A stretch of 64,000 bases of DNA from Sphingobacterium sp. CZ-UAM (GCF_002000245.1 NZ_MTCM01000001.1:558001-622000), one strand, 5' to 3'; counted from the first letter of the stretch, positions 9,448-17,731 are shown. Numbers and translations: made by a program. The notes: generated from the letters alone by a model not told the origin.

Positions 9448-9464
9448 AATTTACAGCGTAAATT
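9448..9464. promoter_or_regulatory. perfect palindrome upstream of the SRAP gene
   Basis: AATTTAC-AGC-GTAAATT is a perfect inverted repeat with 7-bp arms and a 3-bp centre, placed 43 bp before the SRAP start and just before a TATATTCG that loosely resembles a -7 box. This is the geometry of a dimeric repressor operator. It differs in sequence from the CTAAT/ATTAG palindrome ahead of dinB, so the two may have different regulators. Confidence 0.45.
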
Positions 9465-9506
9465 GTGTATATTCGTATCAAAGCCAAACAAAGAAAGGAC
9501 ACCATT

Positions 9507-10304
9507 ATGTGCTGGGATATTAGCCTCCATACCGATATTGAGATTATCAAAAAGACCTTTCCGCAACTGCGGGACGAGCGTCGTCAATTGGATTACAATT
9601 ATGACTATCTGGAAAATGTCCAGGCCATTACCTTTCCCAAATATCCGATCCTGTATAAGGACAAGGATTCAAGTCAGCTGGCCTTGACCGAGATGGAGTG
9701 GGGCGTATTGCCGACCTATATTGATGATCCCAAGTTGCAGGCCGATCGAAGGCGCAATATGATCAATGTCCGTAGCGAGCGTATCCTAGAGGATAAAAAA
9801 TCCTATTGGTACCGCCTGCGCAAGCAGCGCTGTCTTATCCCTGTGAGTGGTACATATGAGCATCGTGCGGTAAAGGGCTGGAAAAAGAAAGTCCCTTATT
9901 TTATTGGTGCGGAGGGCAGGGAGTTGTTCTATCTACCAGGCTTGTACCAGTGGCATGAGACGGTGGATGAAGATGGCGTAGTCGAACGCGTAGGATCTTT
10001 TGGTATGCTTACTCGGGCAGCCAATGAAGTGATGGCCAATATCCACAATGATGGGCCAAATAAGCATCGGATGCCTTTATTTTTACCGGAGGATCTCGAG
10101 CGCCAATGGATCGAGGATATTCAGGAAGAGGATATGCCGCCGATTTTACTGTTTGAAATGCCCAATGAAAAGCTAAAGCATTATCCCGTGTATACCTTGC
10201 GAGGTTATCCAAATCGCCCCGATGGGAAGCATCGTTATGAAGCCTTCGACTGGGAGGGATTGCCACCATTAGGAAGTGATACCGTGCAGACTTCGTTGTT
10301 TTAA
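9507..10304 (+). CDS. SOS response-associated peptidase (SRAP, YedK/HMCES family)
   Basis: 265 residues from ATG 9507, chosen because SRAP proteins need Cys2 exposed after Met removal: the start reads MCWDIS, and an AAAGGA element lies 8 bases upstream. The open frame itself reaches back to 9465. Family landmarks: Cys2, NVRSE (Asn87), RCLIPVSGTYEH (Glu118) and NKHRMPLFL (His187). SRAP proteins form a covalent thiazolidine bond with abasic sites in single-stranded DNA and so shield them from breakage. The gene follows the dinB-dnaE cassette but has its own promoter-like region with a palindrome. All key residues are present. Confidence 0.92.
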   Translation: MCWDISLHTDIEIIKKTFPQLRDERRQLDYNYDYLENVQAITFPKYPILYKDKDSSQLALTEMEWGVLPTYIDDPKLQADRRRNMINVRSERILEDKKSYWYRLRKQRCLIPVSGTYEHRAVKGWKKKVPYFIGAEGRELFYLPGLYQWHETVDEDGVVERVGSFGMLTRAANEVMANIHNDGPNKHRMPLFLPEDLERQWIEDIQEEDMPPILLFEMPNEKLKHYPVYTLRGYPNRPDGKHRYEAFDWEGLPPLGSDTVQTSLF

Positions 10305-10315
10305 CCCTTCAGCCA

Positions 10316-10702
10316 ATGGCTAGTTTAACAAAATATGTATCAAACGATCGACCAGAGTTCGCGGTGTATATCGAAGATGACGACACGGTATGTTATGCGT
10401 ACTTATGGGAAGAAAAAAAAATCGTTGGAGATATATGGTTATATAATAGCGCTCCAACTCCAAGCGAACCTGAATGGCATCAAAAGGAAAATATACTCTT
10501 TTTAAATCCTGTGGAATTTGTTAATGAGAATCTTGAACCATTTAATGCATGGTCGCCTGTTGAAGTGACTTGGGATTTTGGAGAAGAAACAGTGGCCAAT
10601 ATATTTTTATCCGAGAGATTGATCGCAAAGCTGACTGTGGGATCTCGTCCAGGTTGGTCTAGTCTTGTTACTAAAGATGGACCCTTGGCGTTGAAGCTGT
10701 GA
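10316..10702 (+). CDS. hypothetical protein
   Basis: 128 residues, cytoplasmic, acidic and rich in Trp and Glu (DDDTVCYAYLWEEKK, EVTWDFGEE). No family recognised. Its start is 11 bp after the SRAP stop, so it may be read from the same transcript, but its base composition is more AT-rich than the mutasome cassette. The compact, acidic, aromatic-rich character resembles many bacterial immunity proteins, which is only a loose impression. Confidence 0.65.
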   Translation: MASLTKYVSNDRPEFAVYIEDDDTVCYAYLWEEKKIVGDIWLYNSAPTPSEPEWHQKENILFLNPVEFVNENLEPFNAWSPVEVTWDFGEETVANIFLSERLIAKLTVGSRPGWSSLVTKDGPLALKL

Positions 10703-10764
10703 GGTTTTCACGAAACTAATTGGACGCGGATAGAACAAATATGCAAACACATAGACGAATAATA

Positions 10765-11652
10765 ATGAAATACTTTCTAAGTCTTATCCTTTTGGCAGCA
10801 TCGTTTTTTACTAAAGCCCAAATAAAGCTTGATCAAAAAGACCTCAATAATTTAATAGCTATTGCTGAGCTCTATTCCTATAATACAAATGCAAGAGGAG
10901 ATCAATTTGCCAAATCAATTGACTCATTACGGACACCTAAGCTGAATCATATTGTTGATGCTTTGATTGCGGTTGGCAAAGGTGACCATACAATTTTGGA
11001 GACTCACTTTCTTGCAAGACCAAACGACGAAGAGTTGGTATTATGGTATGTCGTCCGCGAAATTCATTACAATAGGACAAACGAAAAAGTCAAGGCAAGA
11101 CCAGTTGTAGCGGTAGCAAATGAAGTTCTTTCCAAGCAGATTGATAGTCGATGGTTGCTTGATAACTACTACTATCGCATACATGGTGGTATAGCCTCAT
11201 TGTTTAACGAAGCTGATTTGAGCAAGTACAATTTCAATATGGACAGTTTAGGATTTAAGGACGACACTGAAAAGGCAATCTTCTTTTTGAATATGATGGA
11301 TGCTTTGGTTGGAGCACGCTTCAAAGTTCTACAGATGATGAAGAACAATAAAAAGGTACTTGAGTTTTGCGACAAACTTCCAAAGTTTAATAGCAAGGAA
11401 TATTTCTACTTTAAAAACTTTGACTACGCAGACTTTGATTGGGTTGGGTACGATAAAACAGTAGCATACAATGAATGGCACATTAGTAGTTTTTACAGTA
11501 TATTGATTGCACAATTCAGTGCATCTGCTGAATTAAAGGATAAGAAAAGGATGCAAGAAATTTATTTCAATTCTATTTTACACGAGCCAAAATATTTTAA
11601 ATTCACGGAATCAAAAGATGAGTTACAATCATTCTATGACAAATCCAAATAA
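10765..11652 (+). CDS. exported hypothetical protein
   Basis: 295 residues from ATG 10765; the longer open frame starts at a TTG (10720) and would put a polar stretch before the signal. The chosen start gives a clean signal peptide (MKYFLSLILLAASFFTKAQ) with cleavage after TKAQ, so a periplasmic or outer-membrane location is expected. The rest is mainly helical with many Asp, Lys, Phe and Tyr and no motif I recognise. No evident operon partner downstream. Confidence 0.7.
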   Translation: MKYFLSLILLAASFFTKAQIKLDQKDLNNLIAIAELYSYNTNARGDQFAKSIDSLRTPKLNHIVDALIAVGKGDHTILETHFLARPNDEELVLWYVVREIHYNRTNEKVKARPVVAVANEVLSKQIDSRWLLDNYYYRIHGGIASLFNEADLSKYNFNMDSLGFKDDTEKAIFFLNMMDALVGARFKVLQMMKNNKKVLEFCDKLPKFNSKEYFYFKNFDYADFDWVGYDKTVAYNEWHISSFYSILIAQFSASAELKDKKRMQEIYFNSILHEPKYFKFTESKDELQSFYDKSK

Positions 11653-12044
11653 ATGACTACCGGCCTCCTTCCTTTGAGGTTATTCATCAGGTCAAAGGAC
11701 CGTTAAAGGGCGGACAGCAAGGTGAATAAATAAAAGAATTATAATTAAGCTGTACTCAACCCCCAGCTATTGTTGAAACGTAAATGAAGAGCTAGTTGTA
11801 AGTGTCATATTCTCAAATTTTAATTTTCTTTCTTTTCAATCAAACATACTTAGTTGCCTTATGCTACGCAATCTATCTGCGTACTTTTGTGTTGCCGTGC
11901 AAGCTTCAATTTTTTTAAAGAAAATTATCTGCCTGATAACAAGCGGTCTCCTCTGATTTTTATACTCTTTTTTTTGTGCGCAAAAAGGCTTCAGTATCGC
12001 AATTGATCTTTGTGTTAATGAAAATTTTAAAAAAGCACTAAGAA
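11653..12044. other. intergenic region, no convincing gene
   Basis: About 390 bp between an exported protein gene and the nucleotidyltransferase pair. A TACTTTTG at 11882-11889 matches the -7 consensus on the plus strand, but the nearest TTG is 25 bp upstream, longer than usual. A 72-codon frame on the minus strand covering most of the interval is poor in protein-like features and was not called. Confidence 0.5.
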
Positions 12045-12791
12045 ATGAAAGCACATATCATCAATAAGCTAATGGAAATAGAAGCGAGCGAAGGGGTACG
12101 TATACTTTTTGCCTGTGAATCTGGAAGTAGAGGTTGGGGATTCCCCTCAACCGACAGTGATTACGACGTTCGGTTTATTTATGTGAGAAAAGTGGAGGAC
12201 TACACCCGCTTATTTCCGCTGGCTACCGAAATGCGGTTTCCGATAATCGATGACCTCGATATAGCAGGCTGGGATCTGTTTAAAGTACTAAAATTATTGT
12301 ATAAGAGTAATGTCAGTCCATTTGAATGGATCCAATCACCAGTGGTCTATTACGAGCTTAATGGATTCAAAATAAGTTTTAGGACAATGATCGAAAATTA
12401 TTTTGACGCACGTAGGCACGCCCATCATTATTTAGGGATTGTCCGTAGCAAAATAGAAGATCTTCAACACGAAACGATGAAGCTTAAGAGCTTGTTTTAT
12501 AGCCTAAGGTCTTTACTTGCGGCAGACTGGTGTATTACCTACCGCAGTTATGCGCCCATGACATTGGCAGAACTATCCGTATTATTGCCTCATGTCGTTA
12601 AAGACGAAGTTATGGAATTGCAGGAGTTGAAGAGCCAAGTCGATGAGGGGTTTATATACAGTTGTTCTGCGACCATAAGGAATTATATTGAAACAAGGTT
12701 GATATATTTAGATAATCAAGTAAAACAGGTTCCCGTATCCGTATCGGATAAAGAGGGACTGGAGAGTTACTTTAAAATCCTATTAAGATGA
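12045..12791 (+). CDS. RlaP-type nucleotidyltransferase (DNA polymerase beta superfamily), copy 1
   Basis: 248 residues. The N-terminal fold has the nucleotidyltransferase signature CESGSRGWGFPSTDSDYD: the GS pair at 27-28 and the metal-binding Asp39/Asp41. The rest (WDLFKVLKLLYKSNVSPFEW, and a helical C-terminus with LRSLLAADWC) matches the RNA-repair-associated nucleotidyltransferase family (Pfam PF10127). Members are often encoded near RNA ligases and RtcB; no ligase is present here. The stop overlaps the next gene's start by 4 bp (ATGA), and the next gene is a paralogue, so both are made together. The exact substrate is not established. Confidence 0.85.
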   Translation: MKAHIINKLMEIEASEGVRILFACESGSRGWGFPSTDSDYDVRFIYVRKVEDYTRLFPLATEMRFPIIDDLDIAGWDLFKVLKLLYKSNVSPFEWIQSPVVYYELNGFKISFRTMIENYFDARRHAHHYLGIVRSKIEDLQHETMKLKSLFYSLRSLLAADWCITYRSYAPMTLAELSVLLPHVVKDEVMELQELKSQVDEGFIYSCSATIRNYIETRLIYLDNQVKQVPVSVSDKEGLESYFKILLR

Positions 12792-13855
12792 CTATAGACG
12801 AACTTCGAAAGAGCGGGCTGATCCTGTTTGAGGCCGTTGTCGGCAGCCGGGCATATGGATTGGCCACAGCATCTTCAGATACCGATATCAGGGGGATATT
12901 TTATCTACCCGTGGAAGATTACTTGAGCGGTCAATATATTGCCCAGGTGGCTAATGCCAGTAATGATGAAGTGTATTATGAGCTCGGACGCTTTGTGGAG
13001 CTACTTTCAAAGAGTAATCCCAATATATTGGAGCTTTTGGCTAGTCCTGCTGATTGCATCGTATACCAAGATCCAATAATGGAGCAATTTAAAATGCAGG
13101 ATTTTATCACGCGAGAGGCAGCTATGACCTTTGCGCAATACGCGATGGTACAGGTGCGGAAGGCAAAAGGATTGAATAAGAAAATCAACAATCCAATGGA
13201 TCGTGAACGTAAAAGTTTGCTGGATTTCTGCTTTGTTATAGCTGGTCATGGAAGTTTATCGTTAAGAGATTGGTTAAGCAACCGATATTGGAAACAGGAA
13301 AACTGCGGTTTAGCAAAGATCGAACATGCAAAGGGTATGTATGCCTTGTATTATGATCAGATCCAGACTCTGGGTTACAAAGGTGTCGTGGCCACATTGG
13401 AGAGTAATGAGGTTTCCTACAGTTCTATCCCTAAGGAAGAAACACTTTGTGCGTACCTTTTTGTTAATCATGATGCTTATTCTTCCTATTGCAAGGCTTA
13501 TAATGAATATTTTCGCTGGGTTTCAGAACGCAATGAGGCGCGCTTTGAAGGGACAATGAATCACGGGCAAGGCTATGACGCCAAAAATATGATGCATACC
13601 ATACGTCTATTGCAACAGGCAAAGGAGATTTTGTCCAAAAGTGAACTGCAGATACGACGTCCCAATAGGGAAGAGCTCCTGTGCATCAAGAGTGGCGCCT
13701 ATAGCTATGATGAACTTTTCGTCTGGTCGCAAGAGCTTTTTCAGGAAGTACAGGAACTTTGCTTGCACAGTTTACTTCCGGTAGCGCCAGATCAGGTTAA
13801 GCTAAGGCTGCAATTGGTTCAGATGCGTAAGCAGCTTTATCGGATCAAACTTTAA
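12788..13855 (+). CDS. RlaP-type nucleotidyltransferase (DNA polymerase beta superfamily), copy 2
   Basis: 355 residues. The signature VVGSRAYGLATASSDTDIRG has the GS pair at 19-20 and Asp31/Asp33. The family block PNILELLASP follows near residue 80, and a longer helical C-terminus (LLDFCFVIAGHGSL, MHTIRLLQQA) distinguishes it from copy 1. Translationally coupled to copy 1 by a 4-bp overlap and closed by a good terminator about 100 bp later. Two divergent members in one bicistronic unit suggest a heteromeric or two-step enzyme rather than a recent duplication, since the two share only short motifs. Confidence 0.85.
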   Translation: MTIDELRKSGLILFEAVVGSRAYGLATASSDTDIRGIFYLPVEDYLSGQYIAQVANASNDEVYYELGRFVELLSKSNPNILELLASPADCIVYQDPIMEQFKMQDFITREAAMTFAQYAMVQVRKAKGLNKKINNPMDRERKSLLDFCFVIAGHGSLSLRDWLSNRYWKQENCGLAKIEHAKGMYALYYDQIQTLGYKGVVATLESNEVSYSSIPKEETLCAYLFVNHDAYSSYCKAYNEYFRWVSERNEARFEGTMNHGQGYDAKNMMHTIRLLQQAKEILSKSELQIRRPNREELLCIKSGAYSYDELFVWSQELFQEVQELCLHSLLPVAPDQVKLRLQLVQMRKQLYRIKL

Positions 13856-13958
13856 TTGCTAATCATGGATATACTCCTTCGTTAGCGGTACTTAGCTGCA
13901 GCAATGCATCAGCAAAATGCCAAAGTAAGGTTAAATAAACCAGCTCATTAGCCAAATT

Positions 13959-13998
13959 GCTTCCCTCTGCCGGTTAGAGGGAAGCTCTTTTTGTTTTT
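13959..13998 (+). terminator. rho-independent terminator after the nucleotidyltransferase pair
   Basis: A 10-bp perfect stem GCTTCCCTCT / AGAGGGAAGC (13959-13968 with 13976-13985) with a 7-base loop, followed by TCTTTTTGTTTTT. Confidence 0.92.
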
Positions 13999-14026
13999 GG
14001 GGCTTTATATACGCAGATAGGTGCTA

Positions 14027-14422
14027 TTACTTAGTCGATGTTGCGTAAGCGGTATACTCGTTTACAATAGGCAGGTCCGCTTCTGCCCAGTCGTAGTTTC
14101 TTAATTGAGCAGCAGCTACCCATATCGCCTGGGCATGTTCCAGTGCTTTTACTTCTCCTGATTTTAGGCTGCATACAAAAGGGTAGAGCTGCAGCGAGAA
14201 GTCGGCGTAGTGGTGCTCTACCATCGTTAGTGCGCTATGTATATTAATATCAATATGGAGTTCCTCTTTGATTTCTCTGTGTAGACATTCTTCTTTAGAT
14301 TCTCCGGTTTCAATCTTGCCACCCGCAAACTCCCATTTCAATGGAAGTTTCATTGAAGCCGACCGTTGGCAGATCAGTATTTTATTGGCGTGTTCTATTA
14401 TCGCACAGGTTACTTGCAGCAT
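14027..14422 (-). CDS. NUDIX hydrolase, MutT/8-oxo-dGTPase-like
   Basis: 131 residues. The NUDIX box is complete except for its last glycine: Gly35, Glu41, Arg49-Glu50 and Glu53-Glu54 within GKIETGESKEECLHREIKEE. The family hydrolyses nucleoside diphosphates linked to another moiety. The start MLQVTCAIIE, KWEFAGGKIE and AEADLPIVNEY near the end are typical of MutT/CTP-pyrophosphohydrolase-like members, so oxidised-nucleotide cleaning is plausible. Its 5' end exists a second time as a non-coding remnant at 15329-15412. Confidence 0.85.
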   Translation of the reverse strand: MLQVTCAIIEHANKILICQRSASMKLPLKWEFAGGKIETGESKEECLHREIKEELHIDINIHSALTMVEHHYADFSLQLYPFVCSLKSGEVKALEHAQAIWVAAAQLRNYDWAEADLPIVNEYTAYATSTK

Positions 14423-14540
14423 AGTGGTTCAAAGTTAATGATTATCTTGTTTGAAGCAATCGGTCGTAAAGAATTGCCCCTTTTTAATTCCATCTGTGTA
14501 ATTAGCAGATTTTATGTAAGTTTGGACATACCATATTGTG

Positions 14541-14747
14541 ATGACAGCATATAAAGAGCATATCGAAATTTTTAAAGAAACTTACGGCACCCGTTTTAAA
14601 GCCTGGTGAGTGCTCATTGATCCTAAGGAGAAATTGCATCCAGTTTATTGGAAATGGGACGAGGGTAAATTTGAGAACAGGGATTTTGCTATTTTAACGA
14701 TGAAACGTCGTTATCCAGCTTTAGAAATTAGATTTCACCAATCCTGA
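14541..14747 (+). pseudogene. small gene interrupted by an in-frame TGA
   Basis: From ATG 14541 the frame reads 22 codons (MTAYKEHIEIFKETYG..., ending KAW), then TGA at 14607-14609, then 45 protein-like codons without interruption (VLIDPKEKLHPVYWKWDEG..., ending RFHQS) to TGA at 14745. Both halves are in the same frame and the second half has sensible composition, so a single base change in a sense codon after the Trp codon would explain it. A perfect -7 box TAAGTTTG (14517-14524) lies 16 bp upstream of the ATG, so the gene probably was, or is, transcribed. I do not recognise the 67-residue product. Confidence 0.6.
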
Positions 14748-14910
14748 TGTGTTGATGGTTTAAGCTGATTATCGGTCTTTCATTCCATGAATGTCCGTAT
14801 ATTATTGTTCCTAACTTGATCTGTCGAAGTGAACGACTCCGTACTGATCAAAAACAAAATGAAATAATCGCGTTTGATTATCTTTACGTGTAATATTAAA
14901 AAAACTTATA

Positions 14911-15312
14911 ATGAATAAAATAATAGACAAGGTGGCTTTGATTCATATTAGTAACAATAGTGTTCTCAGCACCCTTTCCAAATCAAAAAACAAGCTTTAC
15001 TTCCCAGGTGGAAAAAGAGAAAACAACGAATCAGATGTAGAATGTCTTAAAAGGGAAATTTTAGAGGAACTTAATGTCCATATATTGGAAAACACCGTGA
15101 AATTCTTTGGAAGTTTTGAAGCTCAAGCTGATGGCCACGAACCGGGAGTTGTAGTACGAATGTTATGCTATTTCTCTGATTTCAGTGGAACATTAAAGGC
15201 TTCTAATGAAGTCGAGTCATTTGAGTGGATAAAATATGAAGATAGATATAGAACGTCTGCAGTGGACATCCTTATATTGGAAGAATTGAAAAAGCAGCGC
15301 TTAATAGACTAG
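14911..15312 (+). CDS. NUDIX hydrolase
   Basis: 133 residues. NUDIX box with Gly34, Glu40, Arg48-Glu49 and Glu52-Glu53 in GGKRENNESDVECLKREILEE; the final glycine is replaced by Asn. It differs clearly from the neighbouring NUDIX gene (14027-14422) outside the box and is on the opposite strand, so it is a distinct family member. It sits between the NUDIX gene and the decayed copy of that gene's 5' end, which suggests it arrived with, or survived, a local rearrangement. Substrate unknown. Confidence 0.83.
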   Translation: MNKIIDKVALIHISNNSVLSTLSKSKNKLYFPGGKRENNESDVECLKREILEELNVHILENTVKFFGSFEAQADGHEPGVVVRMLCYFSDFSGTLKASNEVESFEWIKYEDRYRTSAVDILILEELKKQRLID

Positions 15313-15328
15313 TTTGGAATGTATCAGA

Positions 15329-15412
15329 GCCGACCGTTGGTAGATCAATATTTTATTAGCGTGTTCTAATAATCGCACAACTTACTTGCGGCATAGTGGT
15401 CTAAAGGTTGAT
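15329..15412. repeat. decayed copy of the 5' end of the 14027-14422 NUDIX gene
   Basis: The sequence beginning GCCGACCGTTGG at 15329 aligns base for base with 14358-14441 for about 84 bp (shared blocks GCCGACCGTTGG, TATTTTATT, GCGTGTTCTA, ATCGCACA, TTACTTGC, GCATAGTGGT) with scattered substitutions. In the source this is the start region of the minus-strand NUDIX gene; here no open gene remains. It is in direct orientation about 970 bp away, the footprint of a tandem duplication that later decayed. Confidence 0.85.
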
Positions 15413-15495
15413 TATCATAGCTAAAAAGTTCTTATAGGAGAGAGGTTTAGAATAATCGTTTCCAATTCAGACGATCTTTACTAACTTTAATCCCA

Positions 15496-16455
15496 ATGAA
15501 TCCTGATCTGCAAGTTTATCTCAATGCTTTCGCCCGTGTGAAAAGGGCAAATACAAAATATGGATTGGCACCACATAAGCCGATCTTGCTCCTGACTTTG
15601 GTCGAACTGATCGACAAAGCTCTTATACTAGACAACCGCTTTGAAGTCAATGTCGATCTTGTGGGATTGTTTCAGGAAAACTGGCGCCTGCTGGTACGTA
15701 CATCAAATCAACCCGACTTCACGCAGCCCTTTTATTATTTGCAGTCCGACAAAGCAGCAGGGCGGGGCTTCTGGGCTCTTTATCCAAATCCCGGCTTTCA
15801 GATCAATGCACATATCAAAAGTGTAAAGATCCTTTCGGAGGTAATAGCCTATGGTGCATTCGACGATAAGCTGGCTGTTTTGCTCAGTGATCCATTAAAT
15901 CGCGCTGCAGTTCGTGATCAGCTACTTTCTGTTTACTTTCCGGATGAGCGGCTAGCATACCATCGCCATAAGGAACTGAATGACGGCTTTTACCATGAAG
16001 TACAATCTTTGGTGCTAAATGAGGCCGAGGCACAGTACAAACATATTTCCATTCAGACCGAGGAAGATGTGTTTGTCAGATCGGGGTTGTTCAAACGCTA
16101 TATCCCGCAGCTCTATCAGGATACCTGTGCCATGACAGGTATGCGGATGCGGTCTACTTTCAAATACAATTTTATTGATGCGTGCCATATCGTTCCTTTT
16201 GCGGTGACGCATGATGACAAGGTGACGAATGGGATAGCACTATGTCCAAACCTGCATCGTGCATTTGATAGGGGACTGGTCAGTGTTGTAGAGAATTATA
16301 CCATTATGGTTTCAGCTCATATCGACGAGCTGGTAGACCATCCCTATAGTTTATCGAAATTGAAAGGAAGGACAATTTTGCTCCCTCAGGTAAACAGGTA
16401 TTATCCATCGCAGGAAAACCTAGCTTGGCATCGCGAAAATGTTTTTAAAGGATGA
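15496..16455 (+). CDS. HNH restriction-type endonuclease with APHKP N-terminal domain
   Basis: 319 residues. C-terminal HNH nuclease (PF13391 type): DACHIVPFA with His231, then NGIALCPNLHRAFDRGL. The N-terminal part has GLAPHKPILLL near residue 24, a wording shared with the DNA-reading domains of modification-dependent McrA-like enzymes such as the phosphorothioate-sensing ScoMcrA. Family knowledge suggests it cuts foreign or modified DNA; which modification it reads is not visible. It is on the plus strand, converges with vsr 5 bp away, and its base composition is like the host, unlike the AT-rich genes beyond. It may therefore be an older resident at an insertion hotspot. Confidence 0.82.
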   Translation: MNPDLQVYLNAFARVKRANTKYGLAPHKPILLLTLVELIDKALILDNRFEVNVDLVGLFQENWRLLVRTSNQPDFTQPFYYLQSDKAAGRGFWALYPNPGFQINAHIKSVKILSEVIAYGAFDDKLAVLLSDPLNRAAVRDQLLSVYFPDERLAYHRHKELNDGFYHEVQSLVLNEAEAQYKHISIQTEEDVFVRSGLFKRYIPQLYQDTCAMTGMRMRSTFKYNFIDACHIVPFAVTHDDKVTNGIALCPNLHRAFDRGLVSVVENYTIMVSAHIDELVDHPYSLSKLKGRTILLPQVNRYYPSQENLAWHRENVFKG

Positions 16456-16460
16456 TTTAC

Positions 16461-16940
16461 CTATTTCCAGAGTTTTCTGGTTTCTAAGAATAGCTCTATC
16501 TGATTCAGTACTTTAGGTAGGTTTTTAAGAATATCTTGCGTCCAGAACCTGAATACGACGTAGTCCATGTCACGTAGGGCTCTATTGACGCGGATATCCT
16601 TTTGCATATTGCGCTCGATCTTGGGTATCCAGAAAAGGCGGTTGGATTTTATACGTTCCTTATTATTTTTCCAGTCGAATCCATGCCAGAATTCGCCGTC
16701 GACAAATATCGCAAGCTTGTATTTTTTTATTACGATGTCGGGAGTGCCGGGAAGGGATTTGTCGTGTAGGCGGAAACGGATGTTTTTTGACCAGAGCGCC
16801 CTCCGCAGGATCAGCTCGGGTTTTGAATTGCGGCTCTTGATCTTGGACATTTGTGCACTACGTTTTTTGCTTGTATAGAATCCTGCAGCTTCCTCAAATT
16901 GGGGAACATGAATTCTGTCGCTTTCATCGTAATAACTCAT
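16461..16940 (-). CDS. vsr: very short patch repair endonuclease
   Basis: 159 residues. Vsr hallmarks: SAQMSKIKSRNSKPE near residue 28, GTPDIV with catalytic Asp68, FVDGEFWHG with His86, and the KIERN segment. Vsr nicks next to T:G mismatches produced when 5-methylcytosine deaminates, so it is usually encoded with a C5-cytosine methyltransferase. Such a methyltransferase lies at 21037-22260 on the same strand, four genes upstream. Between vsr and the nearest upstream gene is a 155-bp gap, so it may have its own promoter. Confidence 0.93.
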   Translation of the reverse strand: MSYYDESDRIHVPQFEEAAGFYTSKKRSAQMSKIKSRNSKPELILRRALWSKNIRFRLHDKSLPGTPDIVIKKYKLAIFVDGEFWHGFDWKNNKERIKSNRLFWIPKIERNMQKDIRVNRALRDMDYVVFRFWTQDILKNLPKVLNQIELFLETRKLWK

Positions 16941-17095
16941 TATCTAATTTATAAAATTCTATTTGTTTTATATAAAGACGGAAAAACAGTTCGTTAGGAT
17001 TTTAATTGTTTGGTTACAAGTTATTTATGAAATTTGTTTCTTATTTAAAGGGATATTAAAGAGAAAATTTTTAAGAATTGGGCTTACCAATAAAA

Positions 17096-17731
17096 TCAGA
17101 ATATAATTAATTCCTTTCTCATATGGAACAATAGATCAGCCAATAACCTATCTTTTTTTACCAAAACAGCATTATTAATCCTTTGATCCAGAAGTAAAGC
17201 TAAATAGTCAGATAATCTGTTAAAGTCATTGTGATAACGTATAATAGCATCTGAAACTGTTATCACAATTTCTTGTTTAAAATCTTCAATTGTTGCTTTA
17301 GAGATTTTTTCGGATTCTAATCTTCTATTATTTTCAACTTCTTCCAATGAAGTAGGTAAAGCCCCAAATCCAATAGAATTAATTGTTTTTGATTGCTTAA
17401 AAGAACTTCTGATTAATGATGCCGAATTACAAGCAAGGAGAAACAAATATTGCCCTTCAAATATAGCCATTTCATTCAACTTAACAAAAGCCCTTTTTGG
17501 GAAGTGTTCACTGGATTCACCACCATATAGTAAATTTGGTTGCCCGTGACCAAGAAATATTATTACAGTTTTTTTTGTAACATTTGAAATGAATTCGAAA
17601 GCACTTTCATATGATTCTTCGTTCGGATGAATCTCTGTAAGATTGTAGTTAATATTTTTATTTTTAAAATTTTCGACGATTCCATACAGGAAATCTGTAG
17701 AAGGATCAATAGATATAATAATTTGAATCAC
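17096..17731 (-). CDS. caspase-like (clan CD/CHAT-type) cysteine peptidase, putative effector
   Basis: 211 residues, no signal peptide. A small alpha/beta protein carrying the two catalytic motifs of clan CD peptidases in order and at normal spacing: a hydrophobic strand then LGHG (TVIIFLGHG, His62), and a second strand then ACNS (YLFLLACNS, Cys101). No other domain is evident, so the protein is essentially a bare protease with a helical C-terminal extension. Its start overlaps the end of the receiver gene by 4 bp and it is the last gene of the methyltransferase-kinase-receiver operon. Inference: the killing or cleaving effector of that pathway. An exact family name would need a profile search; the His-Cys dyad is what the sequence shows. 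Confidence 0.72.
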   Translation of the reverse strand: MIQIIISIDPSTDFLYGIVENFKNKNINYNLTEIHPNEESYESAFEFISNVTKKTVIIFLGHGQPNLLYGGESSEHFPKRAFVKLNEMAIFEGQYLFLLACNSASLIRSSFKQSKTINSIGFGALPTSLEEVENNRRLESEKISKATIEDFKQEIVITVSDAIIRYHNDFNRLSDYLALLLDQRINNAVLVKKDRLLADLLFHMRKELIIF

